A DNA stretch of 64,000 nucleotides from Bacteroidales bacterium (lineage in GTDB: Bacteria > Bacteroidota > Bacteroidia > Bacteroidales > UBA932), in NCBI GenBank assembly GCA_017554305.1, contig JAFZIN010000028.1, forward strand, positions 1 to 64,000, read 5' to 3'. The first letter of the stretch is position 1, and every line of letters starts with the position of its first letter. Below, one piece after another: positions 24,070 through 33,551 of this stretch. The position numbers and the translations under genes are program-made. The notes below the pieces were generated by a model. The model did not search any database, had not been told where the DNA came from, and saw only the letters and a program-made list of their open reading frames with translations.

Positions 24070-26271
24070 ATGAGTAATGTTCGTACCCGCGCCCTGGCAG
24101 AAAGCGCACTTCATGAGTCAAAACGCTTTTACACAGAGAACCGTCCCGTATCCGAGTACTTCGGAGTGAATGTATTTGATCTTCCCAAGATGAAACTCTT
24201 CCTCTCAGAAGAGGCTTACAACGCTGTAGTTAGCGCAATTGAGAACGGCAGTATGATAGACAGAAGCGTGGCAGACCAGATTGCGCTGGGTATGAAAAAC
24301 TGGGCAGTAAAGATGGGAGCAACCCACTACACCCACTGGTTTCAGCCACTTACAGATGCAACTGCAGAAAAGCATGAATCTTTCTCAGATCCTGTAACCA
24401 GCACCGGCGGCGGTTCATTTGAGAACTTTAGAGGAAAGACCCTCATTCAGCAGGAGCCTGACGCTTCCAGCTTCCCTAACGGAGGTCTTAGAAACACCTT
24501 TGAGGCAAGAGGTTACACCGCCTGGGACCCTACCTCCCCTGCCTTCATAATTGGACAGACACTCTGTATACCTACTGTTTTTGTTGCATACACCGGTGAG
24601 TCTTTGGATCAGAAAACGCCTCATCTTAAATCTATTGCAGCAATAGACAAGGCTGCCGTTGCAGTCTGCAAGATGTTTGACAAGAACGTTAACAAGGTTA
24701 TACCTCAATTGGGAATTGAGCAGGAGTACTTCCTTGTAGATGATGCGCTCTACAGTGCCAGACCGGATCTAACTGCCTGCGGAAGAACACTTTTGGGGCA
24801 CACCGCTGCAAAAGACCAGCAGTTGGAAGACCACTATTTTGGAGCAATACCAAGCCGTGTAATGGCCTTTATGCAGGACTTTGAGACGGAGGCCTACAAA
24901 CTGGGCGTTCACCTTAAGACCCGTCATAACGAGGTGGCTCCTAATCAGTTTGAGTTTGCTCCGGTTTACGGAGAGGCCAATATATCATCAGACCAGAACC
25001 TTATGATGATGATTATTATGAAGGCCATTGCAGAAAAGCATCACCTTAAGGTTATCTTCCATGAAAAACCGTTTGACGGAGTGAACGGAAGCGGCAAGCA
25101 CTGCAACTGGTCACTTATAACGGATACCGGAGTAAACCTCCTAAAACCTGGTAAGAACCCAAGGGCCAACCTGCAGTTCCTCTGCTTCTTCTCTGCTGTA
25201 ATGAGAGGAGTATATGAGCATAACCATCTGCTTATGAGCACCGTAGCCTCTCTCAACAATATGTACCGTTTGGGAGGTCACGAGGCTCCGCCTGCAGTTC
25301 TGAGTATCTTTATTGGAGAGACCCTCACCCGCCTGGTTGAGAGCATAGAGAATATGCCGGACGATGAACTCTCCGCAGTAACAGACAACGAGGTTAAGGT
25401 ACGCAGCAAACTCCACATTGTGAACCAGATACCGGAGATTCTGCCGGACAATACAGACCGTAACCGTACCTCTCCGTTTGCCTTTACCGGTAACAGATTT
25501 GAGTTCAGAGCGGTAGGTTCTTCTGCAAACGTAGCCTCATCTATCTTTGTTCTCAACACCATTGTGGCAGAGCAGCTTATAAGGTTCAAGAACCTTGTTA
25601 CTGAAGATATGGAGAAGGGCATGAAGGAGACCAAGGCTATGATGAAGGTTATACGTCAGTTCCTTATTGAGAGCAGAAACATACGCTTTGAGGGCAACGG
25701 TTACAGTGAGGCCTGGAGAAAGGAGGCAAAGAAGAGAGGGCTTCAGAGCATTAGCGTGCCTGCCGCATTCAAGGAATTTACAGATAAGAAGAACCTCAAA
25801 CTCTTTGAAGATATGCAGATTATGAGCCCAAGAGAGGCTACCGCAAGATATGAGGTTTTGAATGAGATTTACGTTAAGAAACTTCAGATTGAGGCCAGAG
25901 TATTGGGAGACCTTGTTACCAACCACGTTATTCCAACTGCTATCACCTTCCAGAATTCTCTCATTAAGAACGTTGAGGGCATTAAGGAACTCTTCCCGGC
26001 CAAGTACAAGGAGATGAGCGCAATGCAGATGAATCTGATTGAGAAGATATCCGGCTACATAAATACACTCCACACAGAGGTTCACAACCTTGTTGAGGCA
26101 AGAAAGGTGGCAAACAAAATTACAGATATTCCAAAGAAGGCAAAGGCTTATTCAGAGACGGTCTTTCCGTTTATGGAGACAATCAGAGAGAGTGCAGACA
26201 AGCTTGAGATGGTAATTGATGACGAACTCTGGCCGCTGCCAAAATACCGTGAATTGCAGTCATTCAGGTAG
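24070..26271 (+). CDS. glnN: Glutamine synthetase type III
   Basis: A 733-residue GSIII that makes glutamine from glutamate, ammonia and ATP. Type III enzymes are about 730 residues and typical of Bacteroidetes. Family features include WFQPLTDATAEKHESF, GIEQEYFLVD, RHNEVAPNQFEFAPVYGEAN, NGSGKHCNWSL and NRTSPFAFTGNRFEFRAVGS (each quoted in part), covering the metal and ATP sites. It is a single-gene unit with its own leader and terminator, next to the cassette with AbiE. Confidence 0.97.
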   Translation: MSNVRTRALAESALHESKRFYTENRPVSEYFGVNVFDLPKMKLFLSEEAYNAVVSAIENGSMIDRSVADQIALGMKNWAVKMGATHYTHWFQPLTDATAEKHESFSDPVTSTGGGSFENFRGKTLIQQEPDASSFPNGGLRNTFEARGYTAWDPTSPAFIIGQTLCIPTVFVAYTGESLDQKTPHLKSIAAIDKAAVAVCKMFDKNVNKVIPQLGIEQEYFLVDDALYSARPDLTACGRTLLGHTAAKDQQLEDHYFGAIPSRVMAFMQDFETEAYKLGVHLKTRHNEVAPNQFEFAPVYGEANISSDQNLMMMIIMKAIAEKHHLKVIFHEKPFDGVNGSGKHCNWSLITDTGVNLLKPGKNPRANLQFLCFFSAVMRGVYEHNHLLMSTVASLNNMYRLGGHEAPPAVLSIFIGETLTRLVESIENMPDDELSAVTDNEVKVRSKLHIVNQIPEILPDNTDRNRTSPFAFTGNRFEFRAVGSSANVASSIFVLNTIVAEQLIRFKNLVTEDMEKGMKETKAMMKVIRQFLIESRNIRFEGNGYSEAWRKEAKKRGLQSISVPAAFKEFTDKKNLKLFEDMQIMSPREATARYEVLNEIYVKKLQIEARVLGDLVTNHVIPTAITFQNSLIKNVEGIKELFPAKYKEMSAMQMNLIEKISGYINTLHTEVHNLVEARKVANKITDIPKKAKAYSETVFPFMETIRESADKLEMVIDDELWPLPKYRELQSFR

Positions 26272-26292
26272 TTTGGTTTAGTAGTTCCAAAG

Positions 26293-26322
26293 AAAAAGCC
26301 GGTCCTTTGGGGCCGGCTTATT
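26293..26322 (+). terminator. Terminator after glnN
   Basis: AAGCCGGTCC pairs with GGGGCCGGCTT (one G-T pair) and is followed by the T-rich ATTGTTTT. It lies between the convergent glnN and the 26346 lipoprotein gene. Confidence 0.75.
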
Positions 26323-26345
26323 GTTTTCTATCGGTGAAGATTATT

Positions 26346-26999
26346 CTATTCGCAAGAAAGAACAATCTTGCTGAGCTCTGAAAGTTTCTCCCAGCTCTTG
26401 TCACTGAATTTGAGGTCTTTGTCAATCTCAATCTCAGTTCCCTTAACAACAACGTTGTTCTCGTTAGCAAGCTTTGCAAGATCAAAGTTACCTACTGCTT
26501 TGTTCTCATAACCCTCAACAGGGTTGCCCTCTTTGTCAAGAACTGTGCACTTAACGTTGATGAACTTCTTGCCCTGGTTAGCCTCAGCGTTGAGGTCAAA
26601 GTCCTCAGCCAAAGCAACTTTACCCTTTGTAGTAAAGGTTACAAAGTCATTGAAAGGAGTAACCTTCTCAATTGCCATAGGAGCAACAACAGTAATAGCA
26701 GTTGTTCCCTCTGCAAGCTCTGTAGGAAGCTCGTTGCCAACTACGCTAGGAGCAGCCTTTTCTACGTCCTCCTTAAATTGGCTGGCAAGTTTGGCGCCCT
26801 TTGAGATGAGTTTAGCCATATCGCCAAGACTCTTCATATTCTCAGCGTCTTTCTTCAGCTTTTCACCCTCATCCATCAGATTTTTAACAATTGAAGGAAT
26901 CTTTCCAAAAGGATTGCCTTTTGCTCCCTTGTCACCGCCGCAGGAAACCATAAATGCTGCGAACATAGCGCAGAGCACAATGATAGATAGTTTTTTCAT
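26346..26999 (-). CDS. Lipoprotein of unknown function
   Basis: A 217-residue protein with a lipoprotein signal (lipobox MVSC near residue 20). A Lys/Glu-rich helical section (residues 30-85) is followed by a beta-rich domain with FITVKCTVLDKEGNPVEGYE-like wording (actual: KKFINVKCTVLDKEGNPVE). No catalytic motif is apparent. It is probably transcribed alone. I do not recognise a named family; similar small lipoproteins occur in Bacteroidales. Confidence 0.75.
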   Translation of the reverse strand: MKKLSIIVLCAMFAAFMVSCGGDKGAKGNPFGKIPSIVKNLMDEGEKLKKDAENMKSLGDMAKLISKGAKLASQFKEDVEKAAPSVVGNELPTELAEGTTAITVVAPMAIEKVTPFNDFVTFTTKGKVALAEDFDLNAEANQGKKFINVKCTVLDKEGNPVEGYENKAVGNFDLAKLANENNVVVKGTEIEIDKDLKFSDKSWEKLSELSKIVLSCE

Positions 27000-27052
27000 A
27001 AAATGATTTTTTAAAAATTAATAATGTCTTGTCTTCACAAATATAACAAAAA

Positions 27053-27089
27053 AGGAGAGCCGTCCAAATAAATTGCAGGCGGCTCTCCT
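27053..27089 (-). terminator. Terminator after the aminotransferase
   Basis: AGGAGAGCCG and CGGCTCTCCT are perfectly complementary over 10 bp; on the minus strand the hairpin is followed by TTTTTT, about 22 bp after the aminotransferase stop. Confidence 0.9.
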
Positions 27090-27111
27090 GAATTTGTTGC
27101 AATAACTTAAT

Positions 27112-28308
27112 TTACTTTCTTCCCGGGTAAACCTTAAGGCCCTCCTCAAGGCACTTGATTGCATGCTCAATGTCTTCTACCTTAAGCACGTATGCAAGTC
27201 TTACCTCGTCTGTTCCTCTGCCTGGAGTTGCATAGAATCCTGCAGCAGGAGCAACCATTGTGGTCTCACCGTTGTAGTTGAACTCTTCAAGCATCCACTT
27301 TGCAAACTTCTCTGCATCATCTACAGGGAGGCGTGCAATGGTGTAGAATGCACCCATAGGTTTTGGAGTAAATACTCCAGGAATCTTGTTAAGAAGATCT
27401 ATCATAACATCTCTTCTGTGAATGTACTCAGCCTTAACTGCTGCAAAGTACTCTTTTGGAGTATCCAATGCTGCCTCAGCTGCAATCTGCTCAACAACAG
27501 GTGAACAGAGACGGCTCTGTGCAAACTTCAGAAGGGCTGCCATAACCTCTTTGTTCTTAGATACTATGCAGCCGATACGTGCGCCGCACATGCTGTATCT
27601 CTTTGATACTGAGTCCAAAAGCATAACATTCTGCTCAAGGCCCTCAAGCTGCATTGCAGAGAAGTGAGGAACGTCTGAGTAGCAGAACTCACGGTAAACC
27701 TCGTCTGAAAGGAGGAATATATCATGCTTCTTAACTATCTCACCAAGTTTCTGGAGTGACTCCTTTGAGTAAAGAGTACCGGTTGGGTTACCAGGGTTGC
27801 AGATGAGGATAGCTTTTGTCTTTGGAGTAATGTACTTGTCAAACTCCTCAATTGGAGGAACCTGGAAGCCGTCATCTATCTTTGTGGAGATAGGAACCAA
27901 AGTAACGCCGTTCTGAACTGCAAATGCTCTGTAGTTGGTGTAGAAAGGCTCCATTACAACTACCTCATCACCAGGGTTGCAGATAACGCTCATTGCAAAG
28001 AGTACAGACTCGCTGCCGGAGGTTGTAACAATTACATCTTTGTAATCTACGTTGATACCCAGTTTGTTGTAGTATCCTGCAAGACCCTTGCGGTAAGACT
28101 CAATACCTGCTGAGTTTGAGTATGCAAGGTTGTTCAGATGAATGTTTCTGATGGCCTCCATAACGCACTCAGGAGAGTCAATATCAGGCTGGCCAATGTT
28201 AAGATGAAACACCTTCACACCTCTCTTCTTTGCATCGTCTGCAAAAGGAACGAGCTTACGGATAGGAGAAGCCGGAAGGTCTATTGCTTTCTTAGAAAGA
28301 GTTAACAT
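27112..28308 (-). CDS. Pyridoxal-phosphate aminotransferase, class I/II (AspC-like)
   Basis: A 398-residue fold-type I aminotransferase. The PLP lysine lies in LLDSVSKRYSMCGARIG; NPGNPTGT, LSDEVYREF and the phosphate-binding SGSES are also seen. The C-terminal arginine context (GTDEVRLAYV) binds the substrate carboxylate. It is most like aspartate or broad-specificity aminotransferases; the substrate cannot be fixed from sequence. It is the last gene of the pda-purD-dacB run and ends at a terminator. Confidence 0.92.
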   Translation of the reverse strand: MLTLSKKAIDLPASPIRKLVPFADDAKKRGVKVFHLNIGQPDIDSPECVMEAIRNIHLNNLAYSNSAGIESYRKGLAGYYNKLGINVDYKDVIVTTSGSESVLFAMSVICNPGDEVVVMEPFYTNYRAFAVQNGVTLVPISTKIDDGFQVPPIEEFDKYITPKTKAILICNPGNPTGTLYSKESLQKLGEIVKKHDIFLLSDEVYREFCYSDVPHFSAMQLEGLEQNVMLLDSVSKRYSMCGARIGCIVSKNKEVMAALLKFAQSRLCSPVVEQIAAEAALDTPKEYFAAVKAEYIHRRDVMIDLLNKIPGVFTPKPMGAFYTIARLPVDDAEKFAKWMLEEFNYNGETTMVAPAAGFYATPGRGTDEVRLAYVLKVEDIEHAIKCLEEGLKVYPGRK

Positions 28309-28351
28309 AATTGATTGAATATTAAATTTATAATTATTTGATCTTTAGTTT

Positions 28352-29836
28352 CTAGTCTGCACTTGCAAGTGAATACATAAAGCCCTCAAGGCCCTTCTGA
28401 ATTTCACTGGTCTTGCAAGAGTAATTGTTTACAAGTATTGCAAATTTAATGAGTCCGTGTTTAAGACCTGCGTAAACATAACCGGCGTAGGTCTTTACAC
28501 AGGAGAGGGAGCCGCTCTTTGCGTGAACCCTGCCTGCAATCTCCGGGTCAAACTGCTTTGCTTTAAGCACGTTACGCAGTGTTCCAACTCCGGAGTAAGG
28601 GAAACTTGCAATATATTTTTCAAATACCGGCTGCTTTGCCATCATAGTGTAAAAGCGGCAGAAGAATGCCGGTGAAAGGTAGTTCTCTCTGCTGAGTCCG
28701 CTGCCGTCATCCTGAGTGTAGCCAACCTTGTTAACTCCCAAAGAGTCAATAAGTTTAATGGCCGCCTTAGTTGCTGCGGAATATGTACCCTCTCCAAACA
28801 TCTTCTTACCCAGAGTCTTAAAGATGGTCTCCGCATAGAAGTTGTTTGAGATATGGTTTGTAACCTCAACAATTTTCCAGAGTTCAGGTGAGGTGGTCTG
28901 AACAATCTGGGTGAGCGGCTCCTCCGCCTTAACCTCCTCAACCGCATAGATTTCCGGATCTACAGAGATGCCCTGTGAAATGAGGTAGTCTCTGAATGCC
29001 AATCCGCAGGAGAGGTATGCAAATTTGTTGGAGATGGTAGATCTGATTGTATCTCTGTCCATTGGAACGGTACCCTCAAATTTTCCAACTCTTGCAAGGT
29101 CAGATACAAAATACTCAGACCAGTCTCCGCTCTTTGCAGGGCCTGTGGTGAGGTTGTTAACGTACTTAAAATCTGGAATAAACGGGTATGTAACAATAAC
29201 CTTTGCAGGTTCACCCTCAGTTTTACCCGGAACAATCTTTACATTCTGAACATCCTCATGGAAAGGAAGTCCGCTTGGTGCAGAACCGTAGTCATATCCA
29301 ATGTTGCCCCAGGTCCAGGAAGAAGGAATCACCTCTCTTGCAAGGTAGCGGTCATCTACAATTACGTTTCCCTCCACCTTGTTGATTCCCAGAGCCTTCA
29401 TTGCTTCTGTCCAAACTCCGAATATGGAGTCTATCTTGTATGCCACAGGATCCTCTGAACCCAGAGTTGGATCTCCGCCGCCAATTATGTAGAGGTTACC
29501 TCTAAGGAGCCCTCCGCTTATCTTTCCGCTGTAACTCAGAGTGGTTGTAAATCTGTAATCCTCACCAAGATATACAAGTCCCAAACCTGTAGTAATTGTC
29601 TTAAGGGTGGAGGCTGTAAGAACGGGATGGGTAGAGTTCCACTCCGCTATAGTCTTGCCGTTTTCATCTACTGCCTTAATGGCGGTAACGGCGTTTATAA
29701 AGTTAGGATTCTTCTTAAGTACCTGATCTATATACCCCTGTGGAGTATAAGCAGATTTCTGCGCCTGAGCCATAGCAACTCCCGCTGTAAGCGTAAAGGC
29801 ACATACAAGTGATAAAATGTTTACAATCCTCTTCAT
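28352..29836 (-). CDS. dacB: D-alanyl-D-alanine carboxypeptidase/endopeptidase (PBP4 family)
   Basis: A 494-residue class C penicillin-binding protein with a cleavable signal peptide (MKRIVNILSLVCAFTLTAGVAMAQA, quoted in parts: hydrophobic core then AMA-QA). The active-site SxxK is STLK in LTASTLKTITTGLG; the second motif sits in DDGSGLSREN, and the KTG equivalent is KSG in VHAKSGSL. It trims or cleaves peptidoglycan peptides in the periplasm. It follows the membrane protein gene by 30 bp. Confidence 0.93.
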   Translation of the reverse strand: MKRIVNILSLVCAFTLTAGVAMAQAQKSAYTPQGYIDQVLKKNPNFINAVTAIKAVDENGKTIAEWNSTHPVLTASTLKTITTGLGLVYLGEDYRFTTTLSYSGKISGGLLRGNLYIIGGGDPTLGSEDPVAYKIDSIFGVWTEAMKALGINKVEGNVIVDDRYLAREVIPSSWTWGNIGYDYGSAPSGLPFHEDVQNVKIVPGKTEGEPAKVIVTYPFIPDFKYVNNLTTGPAKSGDWSEYFVSDLARVGKFEGTVPMDRDTIRSTISNKFAYLSCGLAFRDYLISQGISVDPEIYAVEEVKAEEPLTQIVQTTSPELWKIVEVTNHISNNFYAETIFKTLGKKMFGEGTYSAATKAAIKLIDSLGVNKVGYTQDDGSGLSRENYLSPAFFCRFYTMMAKQPVFEKYIASFPYSGVGTLRNVLKAKQFDPEIAGRVHAKSGSLSCVKTYAGYVYAGLKHGLIKFAILVNNYSCKTSEIQKGLEGFMYSLASAD

Positions 29837-29866
29837 ATTAGTTACAAATGAGTGTCAAATTTAACT

Positions 29867-30838
29867 CTAAACAATGAAAATAGCAAGTCTGGCCAAAACC
29901 AGGGCGCAGAGCAGCAGAATCATCTCCACCCTCAGCCACGCATTCTTTCCGTAGAGTCCAAAGAACTTTGCCAGGAGGATTCCTGCAGGGGCGGCCATAA
30001 GAATTGATACCGGAGATGAGTTTATTCCCGCATAGAGGAAAAAGAGCAGGGCAGAAACCACTGCATAGATGCACTGGGTATTTACTGCGTAAGCCTCTGC
30101 TATTCCGTACCTTTTAGAGTTCAAATAGAGCTTTATGATAGCGTGTGCCAAAACTACCGCTATAACAACAATTAAAAAGATTTCCGGTAATCCCCAGGAG
30201 AAGTTGGAGGTGGAGATATAGGTCATATCCTGCCACATCCTTTTGATAAATGGGTATATCTCTCCAAATATGAGGAATCTTATGCCCAAAAGAAGAATAA
30301 ACGGTACGGCAAAACCGCCCAGACACTTTAGAAGGCTCCTTACTGCATCTCCTTCTTCTACCAGAAGAAGAAGAAGAAGAAGAACCAGCGGGAACAGCCA
30401 AATGGTTGGTGCAAAGAACATTGCAGAGACGGCCATAAAAAAGAAGCAGGTAAAGTACTGCCTCTGCAGAAGAGAAAAGTGAGCCCACAATAAAGCTATC
30501 GCGGAGATATATACTGCAGAAAATGAAATAACTGTGTGGTTTACAAAGAGTATGGCGGCGCAAAGAGCCAAAGATGAGACTTTTATCCATCTCTGTGGCT
30601 CTACGGTAGAACTTATGAGGTAGGTGGAAAAGAGCAGAAGTGCGGCCAGAGCCAGGCCCAGGAAAATTCCCAGAGGGCCACGGTAGAGCGCAGATATGTC
30701 CAAGTAGTCTGAAAAGATTGGGACCCACTCGGTTACAGGCTCATTTTCTGGCACAAAGAAGGCAGACAGGGCCAAAAACAGAGCCACTACGTAGAGTGCT
30801 ACTCTGCTTACGGAACCTATTCCCTCCCCATTTTGCAT
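29867..30838 (-). CDS. Polytopic membrane protein (DUF6427-like)
   Basis: A 323-residue protein with about nine to ten hydrophobic segments and few polar loops. The segment IWLFPLVLLLLLLLVEEGD is encoded by a CTT codon run (30361-30384). Gene order after purD matches the DUF6427 membrane proteins of Bacteroidota, an attribution from memory. It starts 2 bp after purD. Function unknown; no catalytic motif seen. Confidence 0.8.
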   Translation of the reverse strand: MQNGEGIGSVSRVALYVVALFLALSAFFVPENEPVTEWVPIFSDYLDISALYRGPLGIFLGLALAALLLFSTYLISSTVEPQRWIKVSSLALCAAILFVNHTVISFSAVYISAIALLWAHFSLLQRQYFTCFFFMAVSAMFFAPTIWLFPLVLLLLLLLVEEGDAVRSLLKCLGGFAVPFILLLGIRFLIFGEIYPFIKRMWQDMTYISTSNFSWGLPEIFLIVVIAVVLAHAIIKLYLNSKRYGIAEAYAVNTQCIYAVVSALLFFLYAGINSSPVSILMAAPAGILLAKFFGLYGKNAWLRVEMILLLCALVLARLAIFIV

Positions 30839-30840
30839 TG

Positions 30841-32175
30841 CTAACTCTCTTTAATGTAACGGATTATATCCAGTCCAATATCTTTTCTGAAGTTCTTTCC
30901 CTCAAAGATTATCTTATCCACAATATCGTATGCAGAGGCTCTCCCCTCTTCAATCTTCTGAATATCACCTTCTGAGAGATAACTGCCGTTGGCCGTTACC
31001 GCAAAGACTCTTCCGCCTGCAGTTACAAGTTCTCCGCTCTCATTCATTGCGGTTCCGCTGTGGAAGACCTTTACACGTCCGCTGTAGGTGTTCTCTCTGA
31101 GTAGGATAGTTCCGGTGATTTTCAGCCCCTTAGGATAACTCTCCGGGTATCCGCCGGAAACGCATACAACGGTTAAGGCGTTCTCCTCTGCAATCTTTAT
31201 GGTCTCATTCCTGAGTTCTCCCTTTGCGCAGGCAACAAGATGAGAGAGCAAATCTGAGTCTATTCTTGTCATAACGGCCTCTGTCTCTGGGTCTCCCATT
31301 CTTACGTTGTACTCAATTACGTAAGGGTCTCCGCCGCAGTTCATAAGCCCCAGGAAGATAAATCCCTTATAGTCAATTCCCTCACTCTGAAGGCCTTTTA
31401 TTGTTGGCTCTATGATTCTGCTCTTAACCTTGCCCATAAACTCCTCAGTTACAAACGGAACCGGAGAGACTGCTCCCATTCCGCCCGTATTGAGTCCTTT
31501 GTCTCCGTCACCTATCCTCTTATAGTCCTTAGCCTCAGGCAGTACCAGATAATCTTTGCCGTCTGTAAGCACAAATACGGAGACCTCAATTCCGCTGAGG
31601 AATTGCTCAATAACCACTCTGCTTGAGGCACTTCCAAACTTTCCGCTCAGCATGCTGCGCAGTTCCTCCTTTGCCGCCTCCAGCTCATTCAGAATCACCA
31701 CTCCCTTGCCTGCTGCAAGTCCGTCTGCCTTAAGCACATACGGAGCCTTTAGCGTCTCAAGAAACTTATCCGCCTCCGCGATGGTTTCACTGCAGAAAGA
31801 TTTGAACGCTGCCGTAGGAATGGAGTATTTCTGCATAAACTCCTTTGCAAACTCCTTGCTTCCCTCCAGGCGGGCGCCCGCCTTTTTAGGGCCAACAAAG
31901 AGTACATTCTTCAGAGCGTCATCTGCTTCAAAGAAATCCCTAAGCCCCACAACAAGAGGCTCTTCCGGCCCCACAACTACAAGGTCTATATGGTTTTTGA
32001 GAGTGGCCTCCTTAACTGCGTTAAAATCCTTTGGACTTCCGCTAATTAGCGTTGCAATCTGGGCGCATCCGGGGTTTCCGGGCATTACAAACAGGTTGGT
32101 GCAGAGGGGGCTTTGCTTTATCTTCCAAGCAATTGCATGCTCTCTGCCTCCGCTTCCAAGTACGAGTACATTCAT
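30841..32175 (-). CDS. purD: Phosphoribosylamine-glycine ligase (GAR synthetase)
   Basis: A 444-residue ATP-grasp enzyme for the second step of purine synthesis. The start MNVLVLGSGGREHAIAWK is diagnostic; ADGLAAGKGVV, LNTGGMGAVSP and YNVRMGDPETEAV (the PurD signature) follow. It lies 10 bp after the deacetylase gene. purM of the same pathway is 11 kb away on the same strand. Confidence 0.97.
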   Translation of the reverse strand: MNVLVLGSGGREHAIAWKIKQSPLCTNLFVMPGNPGCAQIATLISGSPKDFNAVKEATLKNHIDLVVVGPEEPLVVGLRDFFEADDALKNVLFVGPKKAGARLEGSKEFAKEFMQKYSIPTAAFKSFCSETIAEADKFLETLKAPYVLKADGLAAGKGVVILNELEAAKEELRSMLSGKFGSASSRVVIEQFLSGIEVSVFVLTDGKDYLVLPEAKDYKRIGDGDKGLNTGGMGAVSPVPFVTEEFMGKVKSRIIEPTIKGLQSEGIDYKGFIFLGLMNCGGDPYVIEYNVRMGDPETEAVMTRIDSDLLSHLVACAKGELRNETIKIAEENALTVVCVSGGYPESYPKGLKITGTILLRENTYSGRVKVFHSGTAMNESGELVTAGGRVFAVTANGSYLSEGDIQKIEEGRASAYDIVDKIIFEGKNFRKDIGLDIIRYIKES

Positions 32176-32185
32176 ATCTTACTGC

Positions 32186-32797
32186 TTACAATTCTATTTT
32201 TTGACTGTGAAGTCCCTTATCCTTAATTGCCTGAAGCACGGCAGGGAGTGCTTCCCAAAGATTGCGTGCGCATTTAATGGAGTCATGAAAGGCAATAATT
32301 GCTCCGCTCTCCAAATATGGAACTACCTGGTTCACACACTCTTTGCTCTTAATGTGACGGCTGTAGTCCTTGCTGATTATTGTCCAGAGAATCATTTTGT
32401 ACCTCTCTGCAAGAACTCTGGCCTGGTTTGGCCCTATGCGCGCGTATGGGGGACGGAAAAGATTTGAGTGGATAAGGTCAGACGCAATATCTATGTCACG
32501 CACATAGTCTCCGGTCTTTACTCCCCAACCCTTAACGTGGCTATATGAGTGATTTCCAACGGCATGTCCTCTGCGCTTAATCTCTTCAAAGAGCTCCGGA
32601 AAGAGTTCCACGTTCTTTCCTATGCAGAAGAAGGTTGCCTTTGCATCATATTTATCCAGCTGATCCAACACCCAGGGAGTCACCTCCGGACGCGGTCCGT
32701 CATCAAACGTCAGATATACCTCGTTCCTATCGTTTGGAAGCTTCCAAATGAAGGAGGGGAACCATCTTTTAATAAATTTTGGAGGGTTAATCTTCAT
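32186..32797 (-). CDS. Polysaccharide deacetylase family protein (NodB homology)
   Basis: A 203-residue single NodB-domain protein. Motif 1 is YLTFDDGPRPEV (catalytic Asp and metal Asp), motif 2 is GHAVGNHSYSH (metal His pair), motif 3 is RPPYARIG, and the C-terminal IIAFHDS carries motif 5. There is no obvious signal peptide; a basic N-terminus with KFIKRWFPSF could be membrane-peripheral. It removes N- or O-acetyl groups from polysaccharide; the substrate is not defined. It heads the run with purD. Confidence 0.9.
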   Translation of the reverse strand: MKINPPKFIKRWFPSFIWKLPNDRNEVYLTFDDGPRPEVTPWVLDQLDKYDAKATFFCIGKNVELFPELFEEIKRRGHAVGNHSYSHVKGWGVKTGDYVRDIDIASDLIHSNLFRPPYARIGPNQARVLAERYKMILWTIISKDYSRHIKSKECVNQVVPYLESGAIIAFHDSIKCARNLWEALPAVLQAIKDKGLHSQKIEL

Positions 32798-32840
32798 GGC
32801 CTAAGTGTTGCTCTGCAAAAGTAATAAATTAAGTTCAGCT

Positions 32841-32871
32841 TTTGTTAAAGAAGATTATTAGATTAAATTTG
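32841..32871 (+). promoter_or_regulatory. Promoter giving a near-leaderless mRNA for DUF4296
   Basis: TTTG (32841-32844), 19-bp spacer, TAAATTTG (32864-32871): a full consensus Bacteroidetes promoter. The ATG at 32877 is 5 bp after the -7 box, so transcription should begin at about the start codon. Confidence 0.75.
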
Positions 32872-32876
32872 TGGTG

Positions 32877-33551
32877 ATGAACAGATTCTATAGAACGTTG
32901 GTTTGTGTTGCCCTGCTCTCTGCGGCCCTCCTTACCCTAACAGGATGCCACAAGAGAGGCATATTGAGCAAGAACAAGGTGGCCCGCATTATGGTAGACC
33001 TCTATGTTTGTGACAGTTACGCAAAGGCGTACGCAGAGGTTAATCTTGCGGCAGACTCCATCCTACTCTATAAGCACGTATTTGACAAGTACAATACCAC
33101 ACTGGAGCAGTACCAGAACTCCCTGAGTTACTACCTTCCGGATAAAAAGGCCTATACAGCCATCCTCCAAAAGGCCTCAGATATAGCCAAGCGTGAGTCT
33201 GAGAGGCTGAGAAATGAGAAGGTTAAACCGGGGCTCAAGGTTCAGATACCTTTCCCTGCCTCCTTTGAAGAGGATAATCCGCTCAATAACAAATGGTGGG
33301 AGAGAAGGTTAGACGGAAGCGGCATTGTTATTATCTCCTTCCATGATAATCTTAAAGAGATTCAGCGCAATGCAGAGGAGGAGCAGAGGCGCCGCAATGA
33401 GCTGGAGATGAAAAAGAAGGAGATGACGCCGGCCCAGAAGGCTGAACAGAAGAAGGTTGAAGAGAGAGCTAACAGAATTAGGGAACGCTTCAGAAAAGAT
33501 ATGAAGGAAGACGGAACCGTCAATCTCAATATGGATATGGAGAAAAAATGA
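32877..33551 (+). CDS. DUF4296 lipoprotein
   Basis: About 224 residues from MNRFYRTLVCVALLSAALL; lipobox LTGC. Two GTG codons precede the ATG in frame but fall next to the -7 box, so the ATG is chosen. The DUF4296 domain spans residues 30-115 (KNKVARIMVDLYVCDSYAKAY, in part), and the C-terminal 70 residues are a charged Glu/Lys/Arg helix, probably coiled coil. It overlaps the amidohydrolase gene by 4 bp (ATGA). Function unknown. Confidence 0.85.
   Translation: MNRFYRTLVCVALLSAALLTLTGCHKRGILSKNKVARIMVDLYVCDSYAKAYAEVNLAADSILLYKHVFDKYNTTLEQYQNSLSYYLPDKKAYTAILQKASDIAKRESERLRNEKVKPGLKVQIPFPASFEEDNPLNNKWWERRLDGSGIVIISFHDNLKEIQRNAEEEQRRRNELEMKKKEMTPAQKAEQKKVEERANRIRERFRKDMKEDGTVNLNMDMEKK

Noticed and set aside
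30361..30384. CTT codon run in the DUF6427-like gene
   Set aside because: It encodes a Leu run in a membrane helix; slippage by three bases would stay in frame, so it is unlikely to be a switch.
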